A stretch of DNA of 64,000 nucleotides, taken from assembly GCF_001571325.1 (NCBI RefSeq), contig NZ_BCTO01000030.1, positions 62,001 through 126,000 of the forward strand, given 5' to 3'. How positions within the stretch are numbered: the first letter of the stretch is position 1; the number at the start of each line of letters is the position of its first letter. A model generated the notes under the pieces. It saw only the letters and a program-made list of their open reading frames with translations, did no database searches and was not told the origin of the DNA. This document shows positions 17,270 to 26,217 of the stretch, piece by piece. The position numbers and the translations under genes are program-made. The DNA is from Delftia tsuruhatensis NBRC 16741. Lineage in GTDB: Bacteria > Pseudomonadota > Gammaproteobacteria > Burkholderiales > Burkholderiaceae_C.

Positions 17270-18220
17270 TCAGGGGGAACCGTCGATGCCCTTGGCCAGC
17301 GGCAGCTTGCTGCCGGAGATGGCCCGCTCCAGCAGCACATCGCTGCGAAAGCGGAACAGCTTGGCCGGCCGGCCCGCCGAGCCCACCGTGAGCTGGCCGG
17401 TCTCCTCGACCAGATCCTGCTGCTCGATCAGGCGGCGAAAGTTCTGCTTGTGCAGCCCGCGCCCGGCCAGCGCCTCCACCGTCTGCTGCAGCTGCAGCAG
17501 CGTGAACTCGGGCGGCATCAGCTCGAACACCACGGGCCGGTACTTGATCTTGGCGCGCAGCCGCGCCATGCCCGTGGCCAGGATGCGGCGGTGGTCGTGG
17601 TGCATGGCCTCGCCGGGCAGCATGGCGGCCGCGCCATGGACGCGGTGGGCCGCCTCCTGCACCAGTCCGGCCTCGTACAGCAGCTCGTAGCGCTGCAGCA
17701 CCATGTCCTCGTTCCAGGGCCCGCCGTCCAGGCCGAAGGCGATGTCCGCGCGCTGGCGCCGCAGCGCACGCTGGGCGCCGCGCGCCTCGGCCATCCAGGC
17801 ATGCAGGCGCGGAGCGATGTGGGAGCGCAGCAGGGCCGGCTCGCCGCCGCGCCAGTCTTCCCAGGGAAAGTAGCGGTACCAGTCCTGCCAGACGGCCTGC
17901 CCCGCGCTGCGGTCGGCAGACTCGCGCGTCAGCCCCAGGTAGCTGACCGAGATCACGCGCGCCCCGCTGGCATCGGTGCGATCGCCATCGGCGAAGGTGT
18001 AGAGCTGCTCCATGTAGCCCAGCGGGTGATGGGTCTGCTCCTCCACCCAGGCGCGCAGGCCGGCCTGCAGCGAACGGTGCCCCACCTCGAACGGCCCCGC
18101 CGGCAGCAACTGCCCGTCCGCCGTGGTCAGCACGCGCGGCGTGCCCTGGGTCACCGCCGCCAGCACGGCAACGAGTTCGGCATGGATGGGAGAGGCTGCG
18201 GGACTGGTGGGGTGGGGCAC
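17270..18220 (-). CDS. Nudix-fold plus winged-helix regulator, NrtR/NadQ type
   Basis: 316 residues. The first half is a Nudix-like domain (LTTADGQLLPAGPFEVGHRS, HHPLGYMEQLYTFADGDR, VISVSYLGL). The Nudix catalytic box is degenerate, so hydrolase activity is unlikely. The second half carries a winged helix near the end (PPEFTLLQLQQTVEAL, GLHKQNFRRLIEQQDLVEE, GRPAKLFRF). This is the architecture of NAD-metabolism repressors such as NrtR and the proteobacterial NadQ group. It is transcribed toward nadC with a perfect palindrome between the two genes, which supports local control of NAD synthesis. The effector cannot be read from the sequence. I am sure of the fold class and moderately sure of the role. 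Confidence 0.78.
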   Translation of the reverse strand: MPHPTSPAASPIHAELVAVLAAVTQGTPRVLTTADGQLLPAGPFEVGHRSLQAGLRAWVEEQTHHPLGYMEQLYTFADGDRTDASGARVISVSYLGLTRESADRSAGQAVWQDWYRYFPWEDWRGGEPALLRSHIAPRLHAWMAEARGAQRALRRQRADIAFGLDGGPWNEDMVLQRYELLYEAGLVQEAAHRVHGAAAMLPGEAMHHDHRRILATGMARLRAKIKYRPVVFELMPPEFTLLQLQQTVEALAGRGLHKQNFRRLIEQQDLVEETGQLTVGSAGRPAKLFRFRSDVLLERAISGSKLPLAKGIDGSP

Positions 18221-18288
18221 GAAGGTGAGGGAGGTCGGTTGGCGGGATGGGTGATTATGGTGGGTTGAAGGGGCGGGGTTGCCCGCGT

Positions 18289-19173
18289 TCAGGCATGGCG
18301 GTCCAAGCTTCCGATGTACTGGTCCACCATGGCCTTGGCCTGTCCCAGGCTGCAGCCATGCTCACTCTGGCAGGCCCTGATGGCCGCCATCTTCTGCAGG
18401 GGATCGGCGGCAAGGGTGCGCCAGTCGATCTTTGCGGGCTCTGGCACCAGGCCGGGCTGCGTGCTGCCCTCGTCCGATGAACACACTTCCCAGCGCGCCA
18501 CGACGGGAAAGGAAAGGTCCACGGCGGGCAGCCGGTCCAGTTCGGCCGCCAGTTCATCTTGTGAAATCAATGAAGCCACCTGGCGAACACGCGCCCGGGG
18601 CCCGTCGCGCCAAGGCCTGATCTCCAAGGGACGCCGGCAGAAATCCTGCAGATAGTCGCCCAGCGCCCCCTTCATGCAGCGCGTGGCCCGGGTCACATCG
18701 GCCTGCAACAGTTGCAGAGCCTCCTGCTGCGTGAAGTCATCGAGGTGATGGCTCAGGTCCGCAAAGGCCTGCAGAAATCCCGCGCAGACAAAGTCATCGA
18801 AGCAGGCGTGCGAAAGGCTGCTGGCCTCGTCATCGTGCAACACCAGCGCCACGCCCACGCCATGCGTGTCCAGCGGCGTCAGGCACCAGGCATCGCCGGC
18901 GCCCGACTGGGCGAATGGCAGAAAGCTCCGGCCGTTCTGTGCGCCAGGATGAAGCCAGCCCTCGATGACTTCCCGGCTGGCTTCGGCGTCTATCCATTCG
19001 AAGTCCTGCCAACTCATGAACAAGGGCGGGTCCTGCAGGCAGCGCTGGCGCCAGGTATCAGCCCAATCCGGGCCATAGTGGGTCTTTCCCGATGCCAGAA
19101 ATTCCTTCAACAGTGGCGGCAAGGCAATGCCGGTCTGGGTGGAGAGCGTTTCGTAGTCGATCATCGGGTTCAT
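18289..19173 (-). CDS. SMI1/KNR4 (SUKH)-like protein with an L7/L12-like C-terminal segment
   Basis: 294 residues. The N-terminal half reads like a SUKH domain: LPPLLKEFLASG at the start, then GRSFLPFAQSGAGDAWCL, a common SUKH core of the form 'F..SG.GD'. The middle is unassigned. The last ~30 residues (MAAIRACQSEHGCSLGQAKA) resemble the C-terminal helices of ribosomal L7/L12-like proteins found in some accessory proteins. SUKH proteins are often immunity proteins of contact-dependent or polymorphic toxins. The ATG overlaps the stop of the CbrC-family gene by 4 bp, so both are made together. No toxin gene is nearby. The function is inferred from family habit only. Confidence 0.7.
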   Translation of the reverse strand: MNPMIDYETLSTQTGIALPPLLKEFLASGKTHYGPDWADTWRQRCLQDPPLFMSWQDFEWIDAEASREVIEGWLHPGAQNGRSFLPFAQSGAGDAWCLTPLDTHGVGVALVLHDDEASSLSHACFDDFVCAGFLQAFADLSHHLDDFTQQEALQLLQADVTRATRCMKGALGDYLQDFCRRPLEIRPWRDGPRARVRQVASLISQDELAAELDRLPAVDLSFPVVARWEVCSSDEGSTQPGLVPEPAKIDWRTLAADPLQKMAAIRACQSEHGCSLGQAKAMVDQYIGSLDRHA

Positions 19174-19712
19174 CCCACATCCATATGCAGCCTATGCTCG
19201 CCGCAACGCACGCACCGGAAAAGGCAGCCTGAAATCATGCCGTCCTTGGACATCCGCTCCAGCATCCACTGGGCATCCTTTTTGTAGATGCCTTCCATGT
19301 CGGGCAGGACTTCAGCAAGGAAAGGCTCTACGGCCTGCCTGTCGGCGTGACCCAGGAAGACACAGGGCTCGTTGCAGTGCGTGAGCCACACGGGCTGCTG
19401 CCAGGCCCTGTAGCCGGGCGTGCGCAGCGCGATCTCCAGTAGCAGTTCCCTGGCGATGGCGGGCTCCGGGTCTGCCGGATCAGGCGACACGCCTTCGATA
19501 TCGGTGTATCCCACAAGTTCGCCGTCGTATGTCTCGCAAGCCTGCCCGCTGGCAATGCACCAGGGACACAGGTAATCGGGGCTTTGCTGGCTGTAGAACG
19601 GGCCTTCGTACTTGAGGCTGCGGTTTTGTCCGCAGCAGGAACACACACCCTCTTCCTGCTCGAAGACGGTTTCATAGGCACCGGGATGGAATCTGAAATG
19701 CGGGCGGTCCAT
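19170..19712 (-). CDS. CbrC/UPF0167-family protein
   Basis: 180 residues from ATG 19712 (GAGAGA upstream); an ATG at 19748 would add 12 residues but lacks a ribosome binding site. The sequence has the family's opening (FRFHPGAYETVFEQ), CSCCGQ and CPWCIASGQA cysteine pairs, the VWLTHCNEPCVFLG block and a C-terminal CVRCG. The cysteine pairs suggest bound zinc. In E. coli the relative CbrC confers colicin E2 tolerance. UPF0167 proteins are also found beside toxin genes as predicted immunity proteins. First gene of a two-gene unit with the SUKH protein. Its target is unknown. Confidence 0.82.
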   Translation of the reverse strand: MDRPHFRFHPGAYETVFEQEEGVCSCCGQNRSLKYEGPFYSQQSPDYLCPWCIASGQACETYDGELVGYTDIEGVSPDPADPEPAIARELLLEIALRTPGYRAWQQPVWLTHCNEPCVFLGHADRQAVEPFLAEVLPDMEGIYKKDAQWMLERMSKDGMISGCLFRCVRCGEHRLHMDVG

Positions 19713-19793
19713 TTCAAGGTCTCTCTTTCCCCAATGGAAAGGCGCCATTGTCCATGGACGTTCGGTGCGTGGGACCGAATCGATCCAGACATG

Positions 19794-19818
19794 AAAAAAC
19801 CGCGCACAAGCGCGGTTT
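19794..19818 (-). terminator. Rho-independent terminator of ychF
   Basis: On the minus strand AAACCGCGC-TTGT-GCGCGGTTT is followed by TTT (the A-run at 19794-19796), about 54 bp past the ychF stop. A second perfect hairpin (AGAACTGCT-TTTC-AGCAGTTCT, 19832-19853) lies between it and the gene and may add to termination. Confidence 0.88.
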
Positions 19819-19871
19819 CCTGAGGTGGGCGAGAACTGCTTTTCAGCAGTTCTGCCGCGGCATCCGTTGCC

Positions 19872-20966
19872 TCAGACGTTGAACAGGAAGTTCATTACGT
19901 CGCCATCCTTGACGACATATTCCTTGCCTTCGGCGCGCATCTTGCCCGCGTCCTTGGCGCCTTGCTCGCCCTTGAAGGCGATGAAGTCGTCGAAGGCGAT
20001 GGTCTGGGCGCGGATGAAGCCGCGCTCGAAGTCGCCGTGGATGACGCCTGCGGCCTGGGGGGCGGTGTCGCCGACCTTGATGGTCCAGGCGCGCACTTCC
20101 TTGACGCCGGCCGTGAAGTAGGTCTGCAGGCCCAGCAGGCCGAAGCCGGCGCGGATCAGGCGGTTCAGGCCCGGTTCTTCCAGGCCCAGTTCCTGCAGGA
20201 ACATGTCGCGGTCCTCGTCGCTCATCTCGGCCATTTCAGCCTCGATCTTGGCGCAGATGGCCACGACGGGAGCGCCCTGCGCCTCGGCATAGGCCTTGAG
20301 GCTGTCGAGCAGCGGGTTGTTCTCGAAGCCGTCTTCGCTGACGTTGCCCACAAACATGGCGGGCTTGGCGGTGATCAGGCAGAACTGCTTGAGCAGGGGC
20401 GCGTCTTCCTTGGAGACGGGAACCGTGCGTGCGGGCTTGCCCTGGTCCAGGGCAGCCTGGATGGGGGTCAGCAGCGCCACCAGCTTGGCCGCTTCCTTGT
20501 CGTTGCCCGACTTGGCGGCCTTGCTGTAGCGGTTCAGCGCCTTCTCGACGGTGGCCAGGTCGGCCAGGCACAGCTCGGTCTGGATGACCTCGATGTCGGC
20601 GATGGGGTCCACCTTGTTGGCCACGTGGATGACGTTCGGGTCTTCGAAGCAGCGCACCACGTTGACGATGGCGTCGGTCTCGCGGATGTGGGCCAGGAAC
20701 TGGTTGCCCAGGCCTTCACCCTTGGAGGCGCCGGCCACCAGGCCGGCGATGTCCACGAATTCGACGATGGCCGGGACGATGCGCTCGGGCGTGATGATGT
20801 CGGCCAGCTTCTGCAGGCGCGGATCGGGCACTTCCACCACGCCGGTGTTCGGCTCGATGGTGCAGAAGGGATAGTTCTCGGCGGCGATGCCGGCCTTCGT
20901 CAGCGCGTTGAAGAGAGTGGACTTGCCCACATTGGGCAGGCCCACGATGCCGCATTTGAGGCTCAT
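19872..20966 (-). CDS. ychF: Redox-responsive ATPase YchF (Obg-like)
   Basis: 364 residues, the usual full length. The P-loop is [17 protein letters not shown]. Switch region [19 protein letters not shown] is the Obg-family form. The base-recognition site is NVSE in place of the GTPase NKxD, consistent with ATP preference in this family. A TGS-like C-terminal domain ([17 protein letters not shown] and the end [11 protein letters not shown]) is intact. Members bind ribosomes and take part in stress responses and translation fidelity. It is monocistronic, with a strong terminator. Confidence 0.97.
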   Translation of the reverse strand: MSLKCGIVGLPNVGKSTLFNALTKAGIAAENYPFCTIEPNTGVVEVPDPRLQKLADIITPERIVPAIVEFVDIAGLVAGASKGEGLGNQFLAHIRETDAIVNVVRCFEDPNVIHVANKVDPIADIEVIQTELCLADLATVEKALNRYSKAAKSGNDKEAAKLVALLTPIQAALDQGKPARTVPVSKEDAPLLKQFCLITAKPAMFVGNVSEDGFENNPLLDSLKAYAEAQGAPVVAICAKIEAEMAEMSDEDRDMFLQELGLEEPGLNRLIRAGFGLLGLQTYFTAGVKEVRAWTIKVGDTAPQAAGVIHGDFERGFIRAQTIAFDDFIAFKGEQGAKDAGKMRAEGKEYVVKDGDVMNFLFNV

Positions 20967-21035
20967 GGCAGGGCTTTCTACAGGGATTCTGGGGACAAAC
21001 CCCGTATTTTAGTCAACCGGGCATTTCCTGTCGTT

Positions 21036-21902
21036 TCAGGCGAACTGCCAGTCGCCGGCCACGGACTGGCCAACAGCCAGTTCAGCCCCGTCGTGCAGGC
21101 CTTCCAGCACGGCATTCATGCCGAAGGTGATGGCACCATCGACACGGTCGTCCTGGCGGTAGGTACGGATGGCATCACCCACGGCGGTGCCCTGCACGGC
21201 CGTGACGGGGTCGATGTCGGGAATGGGGCAGCGTGTGCAGGGCTTGGCCATGCGCAGCCGCAGGCCCCGGGCATCGAGCACGTCGAACCCGTCGACCCGG
21301 TCCTCGTCGTGGGCCTCGAGTCCCTCGATCACGATGTTCGGTCGGAAGCGGCGGGCATCGACGGCGGGCTGGCCGGCGGCCTGCAGGCGCTGGTTGAGCT
21401 CATCCACGGCCGCCTGGCTCAGCACCAGCAGCGGGTAGCCGTCCGCAAAGTGCACGGGCGCGGCCTCGCCGCCTGTCCAGCGCTCGCTGGTGCGGCGCGG
21501 CGCGGCCGGGTCGAAACGCACCAGGGCGCAATCCGCGCCCAGGGCCTGGGTCAGCCAGCGCGCTGCCTCCGGCCCCATGTCCCAGGCCTGGACCCCATCC
21601 GACCAGACGCGCGCCTGGCGCACCGGGCCCGTGGCCTGCAGCGGGATGCGCAGGGGCGGGAGCTGGGGGAAATGCAGGACCAGGTGGCCGGCCTCCAGCT
21701 CGGGGCGTATCCAGGCCATGCGCGGATGGTCGCGCTGGGTCAGGAATTCGCCGTTGGCATCGACCACCATCCAATGGCGGTCCCAGGCCAGGCCCGTGGC
21801 GCCGACGCCGCTGCTTTGCAGCGCGATGCCCGCGCAGGATTTGACGGGATATACCCACAACTGGGCAATGCGGCCCTGCACGTCTCTTTCTTGGTCAAAC
21901 AT
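21036..21902 (-). CDS. MOSC domain protein (YcbX-like)
   Basis: 288 residues from the ATG at 21902; the frame is open further upstream but the family starts here (RIAQLWVYPVKSCAGIAL). It has the N-terminal beta-barrel MOSC_N domain, then the MOSC domain with RFRPNIVIEG and the conserved cysteine region MAKPCTRCPIPDIDP. The Cys in such motifs is thought to bind the molybdenum cofactor or sulfur. In E. coli YcbX detoxifies N-hydroxylated bases with Moco. There is no 2Fe-2S ferredoxin domain at the C-terminus. Divergent from the UbiH-family gene across about 175 bp. Confidence 0.88.
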   Translation of the reverse strand: MFDQERDVQGRIAQLWVYPVKSCAGIALQSSGVGATGLAWDRHWMVVDANGEFLTQRDHPRMAWIRPELEAGHLVLHFPQLPPLRIPLQATGPVRQARVWSDGVQAWDMGPEAARWLTQALGADCALVRFDPAAPRRTSERWTGGEAAPVHFADGYPLLVLSQAAVDELNQRLQAAGQPAVDARRFRPNIVIEGLEAHDEDRVDGFDVLDARGLRLRMAKPCTRCPIPDIDPVTAVQGTAVGDAIRTYRQDDRVDGAITFGMNAVLEGLHDGAELAVGQSVAGDWQFA

Positions 21903-22077
21903 CGGATAGCTCTTTTTGGGGAAATCTGGAGTGTGTATGCCATCCATGGCGCGAATGGCGCCATGCGATGGGCGGCAATATGCCAGATGGCGACGCAGGC
22001 TGCGGCACATCACGCCAAAGCCGGAGTTTGCGCCAGTTGGAATCCCCGGCATGGCCCGGACTCCTACAATGCCGGCC

Positions 22078-23223
22078 ATGGCGCAAACCTTTGATGTATG
22101 TATACGCGGGGCCGGCATCGCAGGCCGGACCCTGGCTCTCCTGCTGGCCCGGGAACGGCTGCGCGTGGCCCTGGTGGTGGCCGCTCCCACCGGCAACGCG
22201 CCCGATGTGCGCGCCTACGCGCTCAATGCCAGCGCACGCGGCCTGCTGGACAGCCTGCGCTGCTGGCCGGACGACGAGCACGCCACGCCCGTGACGCAGA
22301 TGGAAGTCTTTGGCGACCTGGACGGCCACGTGCTGTTCGACGCTGCCCGCCAGGACGTCGACGCCCTGACCTGGATCGTCGATGTGCCCGCGCTGGAGCA
22401 GCGCCTGGCCGAGGCCGTGCGCTACCAGCCCATGGTCGAGGTGGTGCACCAGCCCGTGGCCGCGCCGCTGACGGCCATCTGCGAAGGCCGTGCCAGCCGC
22501 ACGCGCAGCGAGTTCGGCGTGGACTTCGCCGTCACGCCCTATGCACAGCACGCCATCGCCACCCGGCTGCACTGCGAGCTGCCGCACGGCCAGGTGGCGC
22601 GCCAGTGGTTCACGCCCGAAGGCATCCTGGCCCTGCTTCCGCTGGAAGGCCCCCAAGGCCACAGCGTGGCCGTGGTCTGGTCCATTGCGCGCGAGCTGGC
22701 CGATGGCTGGCTGGCCGCCGACACGCAGGATTTCACGGCGCGGCTGGAAGCCATCAGCCAGGGCGCACTGGGCCGGCTGGAGCTGAGCGCACCGCGCATG
22801 GCCTGGCCGCTGCAGCAGGCTGTGGCCGACCACTGGTGCGGCTCCATGCCTGACGGCGATGCACGTTCGGCCCGCAGCTGGGTGCTGGTGGGCGACGCGG
22901 CCCACAACGTGCACCCGCTGGCAGGCCAGGGCCTGAACCTGGGCCTGGGCGATGTGCAGGCGCTGGCCCGCGTGCTGCAGGAGCGCGGCTACTGGCGCAG
23001 CACGGGCGATCTGCGCCTGTTGCGCCGCTACGAACGCGAGCGCAAGGCCGCGCTGGCGCCCATGGGCCTGGCCATGGACGGGCTGCAGCAGCTGTTCAGC
23101 CGACCGGAGGTGCCGGTGCAGATGCTGCGCAACTGGGGCATGAAGGGCTTCGAGCGCTTCGGCCCGCTCAAGGACTGGATGGCGCGCCAGGCCATGGGCC
23201 TGGACCCGCGCAGCGGCGCCTGA
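22078..23223 (+). CDS. UbiH/UbiF-family FAD-dependent hydroxylase
   Basis: 381 residues from the ATG at 22078 (an ATG at 22069 is also in frame). FAD monooxygenase fold: the Rossmann motif RGAGIAGRTLALLLARE, the family 'DG' region replaced by weak sequence in the middle, and the second FAD motif GDAAHNVHPLAGQGLNLGLG. That 'HPLAGQGLNLGLxD' form is characteristic of ubiquinone-biosynthesis ring hydroxylases, so the likely role is one hydroxylation step of ubiquinone synthesis. Which carbon is modified cannot be decided from the sequence. The next gene, dsbC, follows after about 145 bp. Confidence 0.85.
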   Translation: MAQTFDVCIRGAGIAGRTLALLLARERLRVALVVAAPTGNAPDVRAYALNASARGLLDSLRCWPDDEHATPVTQMEVFGDLDGHVLFDAARQDVDALTWIVDVPALEQRLAEAVRYQPMVEVVHQPVAAPLTAICEGRASRTRSEFGVDFAVTPYAQHAIATRLHCELPHGQVARQWFTPEGILALLPLEGPQGHSVAVVWSIARELADGWLAADTQDFTARLEAISQGALGRLELSAPRMAWPLQQAVADHWCGSMPDGDARSARSWVLVGDAAHNVHPLAGQGLNLGLGDVQALARVLQERGYWRSTGDLRLLRRYERERKAALAPMGLAMDGLQQLFSRPEVPVQMLRNWGMKGFERFGPLKDWMARQAMGLDPRSGA

Positions 23224-23367
23224 GCCCGGCATGCAGGAATGCTTGCCGTTGAACCCTTTGCCGATTTGCGACTCGTACCCGTGCTCCGTGGCGCCCTGCG
23301 CTGCGCACTCCCCCCTCAACCACGGCGCGGCCGGCCTGAACGCGGCCCCGCCCACCTCCGCATTGCC

Positions 23368-24078
23368 ATGAAACTCTTCGCCTGCCTGCTGACGGCTGCC
23401 AGCCTGACCTGGAGCCTCGGTGTTCACGCCCAGGACGCCAACCTGCGCAAGACGCTGACCGAGCGCATTCCCCAGCTGGAAAAGATCGACGAAATCCGCC
23501 CCACGCCCATGTCCGGCCTGTTCGAGGTGCGCATCGGCACGGATCTGTTCTACACGGACGCCAAGGGCAACTACCTGATCCAGGGCGAGCTGATCGACAC
23601 CAAGGCACGCCGCAACCTCACCGAAGACCGCATGAACCAGCTGACGGCGGTGGACTTCAAGCAGTTGCCGCTCAAGGACGCCGTGACCATCGTCCACGGC
23701 AAGGGCGAACGCAAGATGGCCGTGTTCGAGGACCCCAACTGCGGCTACTGCAAGCGCTTCGAACGCGACCTGCAGAACGTGGACAACGTCACCATCTACC
23801 TGTTCCTGTACCCCATCCTGAGCCCCGATTCGGCCGAGAAATCGCGCAACATCTGGTGCGCCAAGGACCAGGCCGGTGCATGGGCCGACCACATGCTGCG
23901 CGACAAGGTACCGGCCGCTGCCCAATGCGACACCTCGGCCGTGCAGCGCAACCTGGCCTTCGGCCGCAAGTACAAGATCACGGGAACGCCCACCGTCATC
24001 TTCACCAACAACACCCGAGTGCCTGGCGCCATCAGCGCCCAGGAAGTCGAGAAGAACCTGGCCGCAGCCGCACGCTGA
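23368..24078 (+). CDS. dsbC: Thiol:disulfide interchange protein DsbC
   Basis: 236 residues from the ATG at 23368. The signal peptide is cut near GVHAQ. An N-terminal DsbC dimerisation domain (PMSGLFEVRIGTDLFYTDAK) leads to a thioredoxin-fold domain with active site DPNCGYCKRFE and cis-Pro loop ITGTPTVIF. The extra Cys pair (IWCAKDQ and AAQCDTS) matches the structural disulfide of DsbC. It isomerises wrong disulfides in the periplasm. The spacing to neighbours suggests its own promoter or loose coupling with the ubiH-like gene. Confidence 0.94.
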   Translation: MKLFACLLTAASLTWSLGVHAQDANLRKTLTERIPQLEKIDEIRPTPMSGLFEVRIGTDLFYTDAKGNYLIQGELIDTKARRNLTEDRMNQLTAVDFKQLPLKDAVTIVHGKGERKMAVFEDPNCGYCKRFERDLQNVDNVTIYLFLYPILSPDSAEKSRNIWCAKDQAGAWADHMLRDKVPAAAQCDTSAVQRNLAFGRKYKITGTPTVIFTNNTRVPGAISAQEVEKNLAAAAR

Positions 24079-24199
24079 TCGCCGCCTCGCGGGCCTGATG
24101 CCGGGCCCGCCCCTCTGATTCCCCTTGGCCGGAGCTTCCCGGCTCCAGCCCGCCGCAGCGGGCCCGGGCAGCCTCCAGGCCACACCTGCAGGAGCCCGA

Positions 24200-26122
24200 A
24201 TGACCTCTCCCCTCGCCGCCACCGCCGCTGCCACTGCCGCAGCGGACATCCACTACCGCGTGCAGGCCCTTGATGTGGATGCGCACCTGTTCAGCGTGCA
24301 GCTGCACATCGCCCGCCCGGCCGCCGGCCAGACCCTGTCGCTGCCGGTCTGGATTCCCGGCAGCTATCTGGTGCGGGAGTTCTCCAAGAACCTCCAGGAC
24401 CTGTCTGCCGAGCAGGACGGCCGTCCCGTCGCGCTGGCCCAGCAGGGCAAGAACCTCTGGCAGGTCGACTGCGCAGCCGGCGTGCCGCTGGTGCTCAGCT
24501 ACCAGTTCTGCGCCTACGACAGCTCGGTGCGCACGGCCTGGCTGGACCGCCGCCGCGGCTTCTTCAACGGCACCAGCCTGTGCCTGCGCGTGCACGGCCA
24601 GGAAGACACGCCGCATACGCTGCAGCTGCTTGCATCGGACGCCACGGCATCGTGGCAGGTGGCCACCGGCCTGGACGCCGTGGACGCCGATGCGCGCGGC
24701 TGGGGCCTGTACCGCGCTGCCCACTACGACGAACTGGTGGACTGCCCCGTGGAGATGGGCAGCTTCTGGCGTGGCGACTTCGTGGCCGCGGGCGTGCCCC
24801 ACAGCTTCGTCGTTGCGGGCGCCGCGCCCAGCTTCGACGGCGCGCGCCTGGTTGCCGATGCACGCAGGATCTGCGAGACCGTGCTGGCCTTCTGGCACGG
24901 TACGGGCGAGCAGGCCACGCCCGCGCCCATGCAGCGCTATGTGTTCATGCTCAACGTGGTCGATGACGGCTATGGGGGCCTGGAGCACCGCAACTCCACG
25001 GCCCTGATCTGCGGCCGGCGCGACCTGCCGCGCGTGGGCGAGCGCAAGGCCGCCGAGGGCTACACCACCTTGCTGGGCCTGATCAGCCACGAGTACTTCC
25101 ACACCTGGAACGTCAAGCGCCTGCGCCCCGCAGAATTCGCACGCTACGACTACGGGCAGGAGAACTACACCGAGCTGCTGTGGTTCTTCGAAGGCTTCAC
25201 CAGCTACTACGACGACCTGCTGCTGCGCCGCGCCGGCCTGATCGACAACGCCCAGTACCTCAAGCTGGTCACGCGCACCATCAACCAGGTGCTGCAGACA
25301 CCGGGCCGCCGCCTGCAGTCCGTGGCCCAGGCCAGCTATGACGCCTGGGTCAAGTACTACCGCCAGGACGAGAACACGCCCAACCAGACCGTCAGCTACT
25401 ACACCAAGGGCTGCCTGGTCGCGCTGGCCCTGGACCTGCAACTGCGCCGCGAAGGCCGCAGCACGCTGGACGACGTGATGCGCGCGCTGTGGCAGCGCTG
25501 CCAGGGCGGCCCCATGCGCGAGGCCGATGTGCTGGCCGTGCTGCAGGAGCTGGGCGGGCGCAGCTTCGCCCCCGAGATCACGCAATGGGTGCACGGCACC
25601 GACGACCTGCCGCTGGCCGAGCTGCTGGCCGCCCAGGGCGTGCAGGCCAAGGCCGAACCGGCGCAGACTGCCCAGCGGCTGGGCCTGCGCGTACAGGAAA
25701 GCCAGGGCATCACCGTCAAGACCGTGCTGCGCGGCAGCCTGGCCGAGCGCGCAGGCTTCATGGCCGGCGACGAATGGCTGGCCATCGAGCTGCCCACCGG
25801 GGCCGAGGATGCACAGCCCGCACGCTGGCGCATCACCCGCCTGGACGATGTGGCGCTGTACGCAGGCACGGCGCTGGAGGTCGTGGCCTGGGTGGCCCGC
25901 GACCGCCAGATCCTGGCCTTCACCCTGCCCTGGGGCTCGGCCCTGCTGAGCGAGGCCGCCATGGTCGAGAAAACGGACAACGGCGATGCAAAAGCTGCCA
26001 TCTCCAGCGCTACACAGCCCCCGTCTCCCAGCAACCTCGCCCTGGAAATCACCGACGAAGAGGCCGTGGGACGCTGGCTGGGCGGCCGCGCCGACAGCCC
26101 GCAGGCTCCCGGCACGCCGTGA
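24200..26122 (+). CDS. M61-family glycyl aminopeptidase with PDZ domain
   Basis: 640 residues from the ATG at 24200 with GCAGGAG five bases upstream. The N-terminal beta domain (LPVWIPGSYLVREFSKNL) is typical of M61. The zinc site is SHEYFHTWNVKRLRP (HExxH), with the third ligand region ELLWFFEGFTSYYDDLLL downstream. A PDZ domain occupies ~515-610 (GITVKTVLRGSLAERAGFMA). The last 30 residues are low-complexity. No signal peptide is evident, so a cytoplasmic or non-classical location is likely. The family cleaves N-terminal Gly/Ala residues; the physiological substrate is unknown. Confidence 0.93.
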   Translation: MTSPLAATAAATAAADIHYRVQALDVDAHLFSVQLHIARPAAGQTLSLPVWIPGSYLVREFSKNLQDLSAEQDGRPVALAQQGKNLWQVDCAAGVPLVLSYQFCAYDSSVRTAWLDRRRGFFNGTSLCLRVHGQEDTPHTLQLLASDATASWQVATGLDAVDADARGWGLYRAAHYDELVDCPVEMGSFWRGDFVAAGVPHSFVVAGAAPSFDGARLVADARRICETVLAFWHGTGEQATPAPMQRYVFMLNVVDDGYGGLEHRNSTALICGRRDLPRVGERKAAEGYTTLLGLISHEYFHTWNVKRLRPAEFARYDYGQENYTELLWFFEGFTSYYDDLLLRRAGLIDNAQYLKLVTRTINQVLQTPGRRLQSVAQASYDAWVKYYRQDENTPNQTVSYYTKGCLVALALDLQLRREGRSTLDDVMRALWQRCQGGPMREADVLAVLQELGGRSFAPEITQWVHGTDDLPLAELLAAQGVQAKAEPAQTAQRLGLRVQESQGITVKTVLRGSLAERAGFMAGDEWLAIELPTGAEDAQPARWRITRLDDVALYAGTALEVVAWVARDRQILAFTLPWGSALLSEAAMVEKTDNGDAKAAISSATQPPSPSNLALEITDEEAVGRWLGGRADSPQAPGTP

Positions 26123-26217
26123 AACGCGGTGCACGCGCGCACATGCACACATGCGCACCCGCGCCCCTGGCCGGTTATTCTTGAGCATCACGACGACAAC
26201 CCCAGCAGGAGACTCCC

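Noticed and set aside
21895..26191. Two long minus-strand open frames over the ubiH-like, dsbC and M61 genes
   Set aside because: Antisense to genes with clear catalytic motifs (GDAAH, CGYC, HExxH); no ribosome binding sites.
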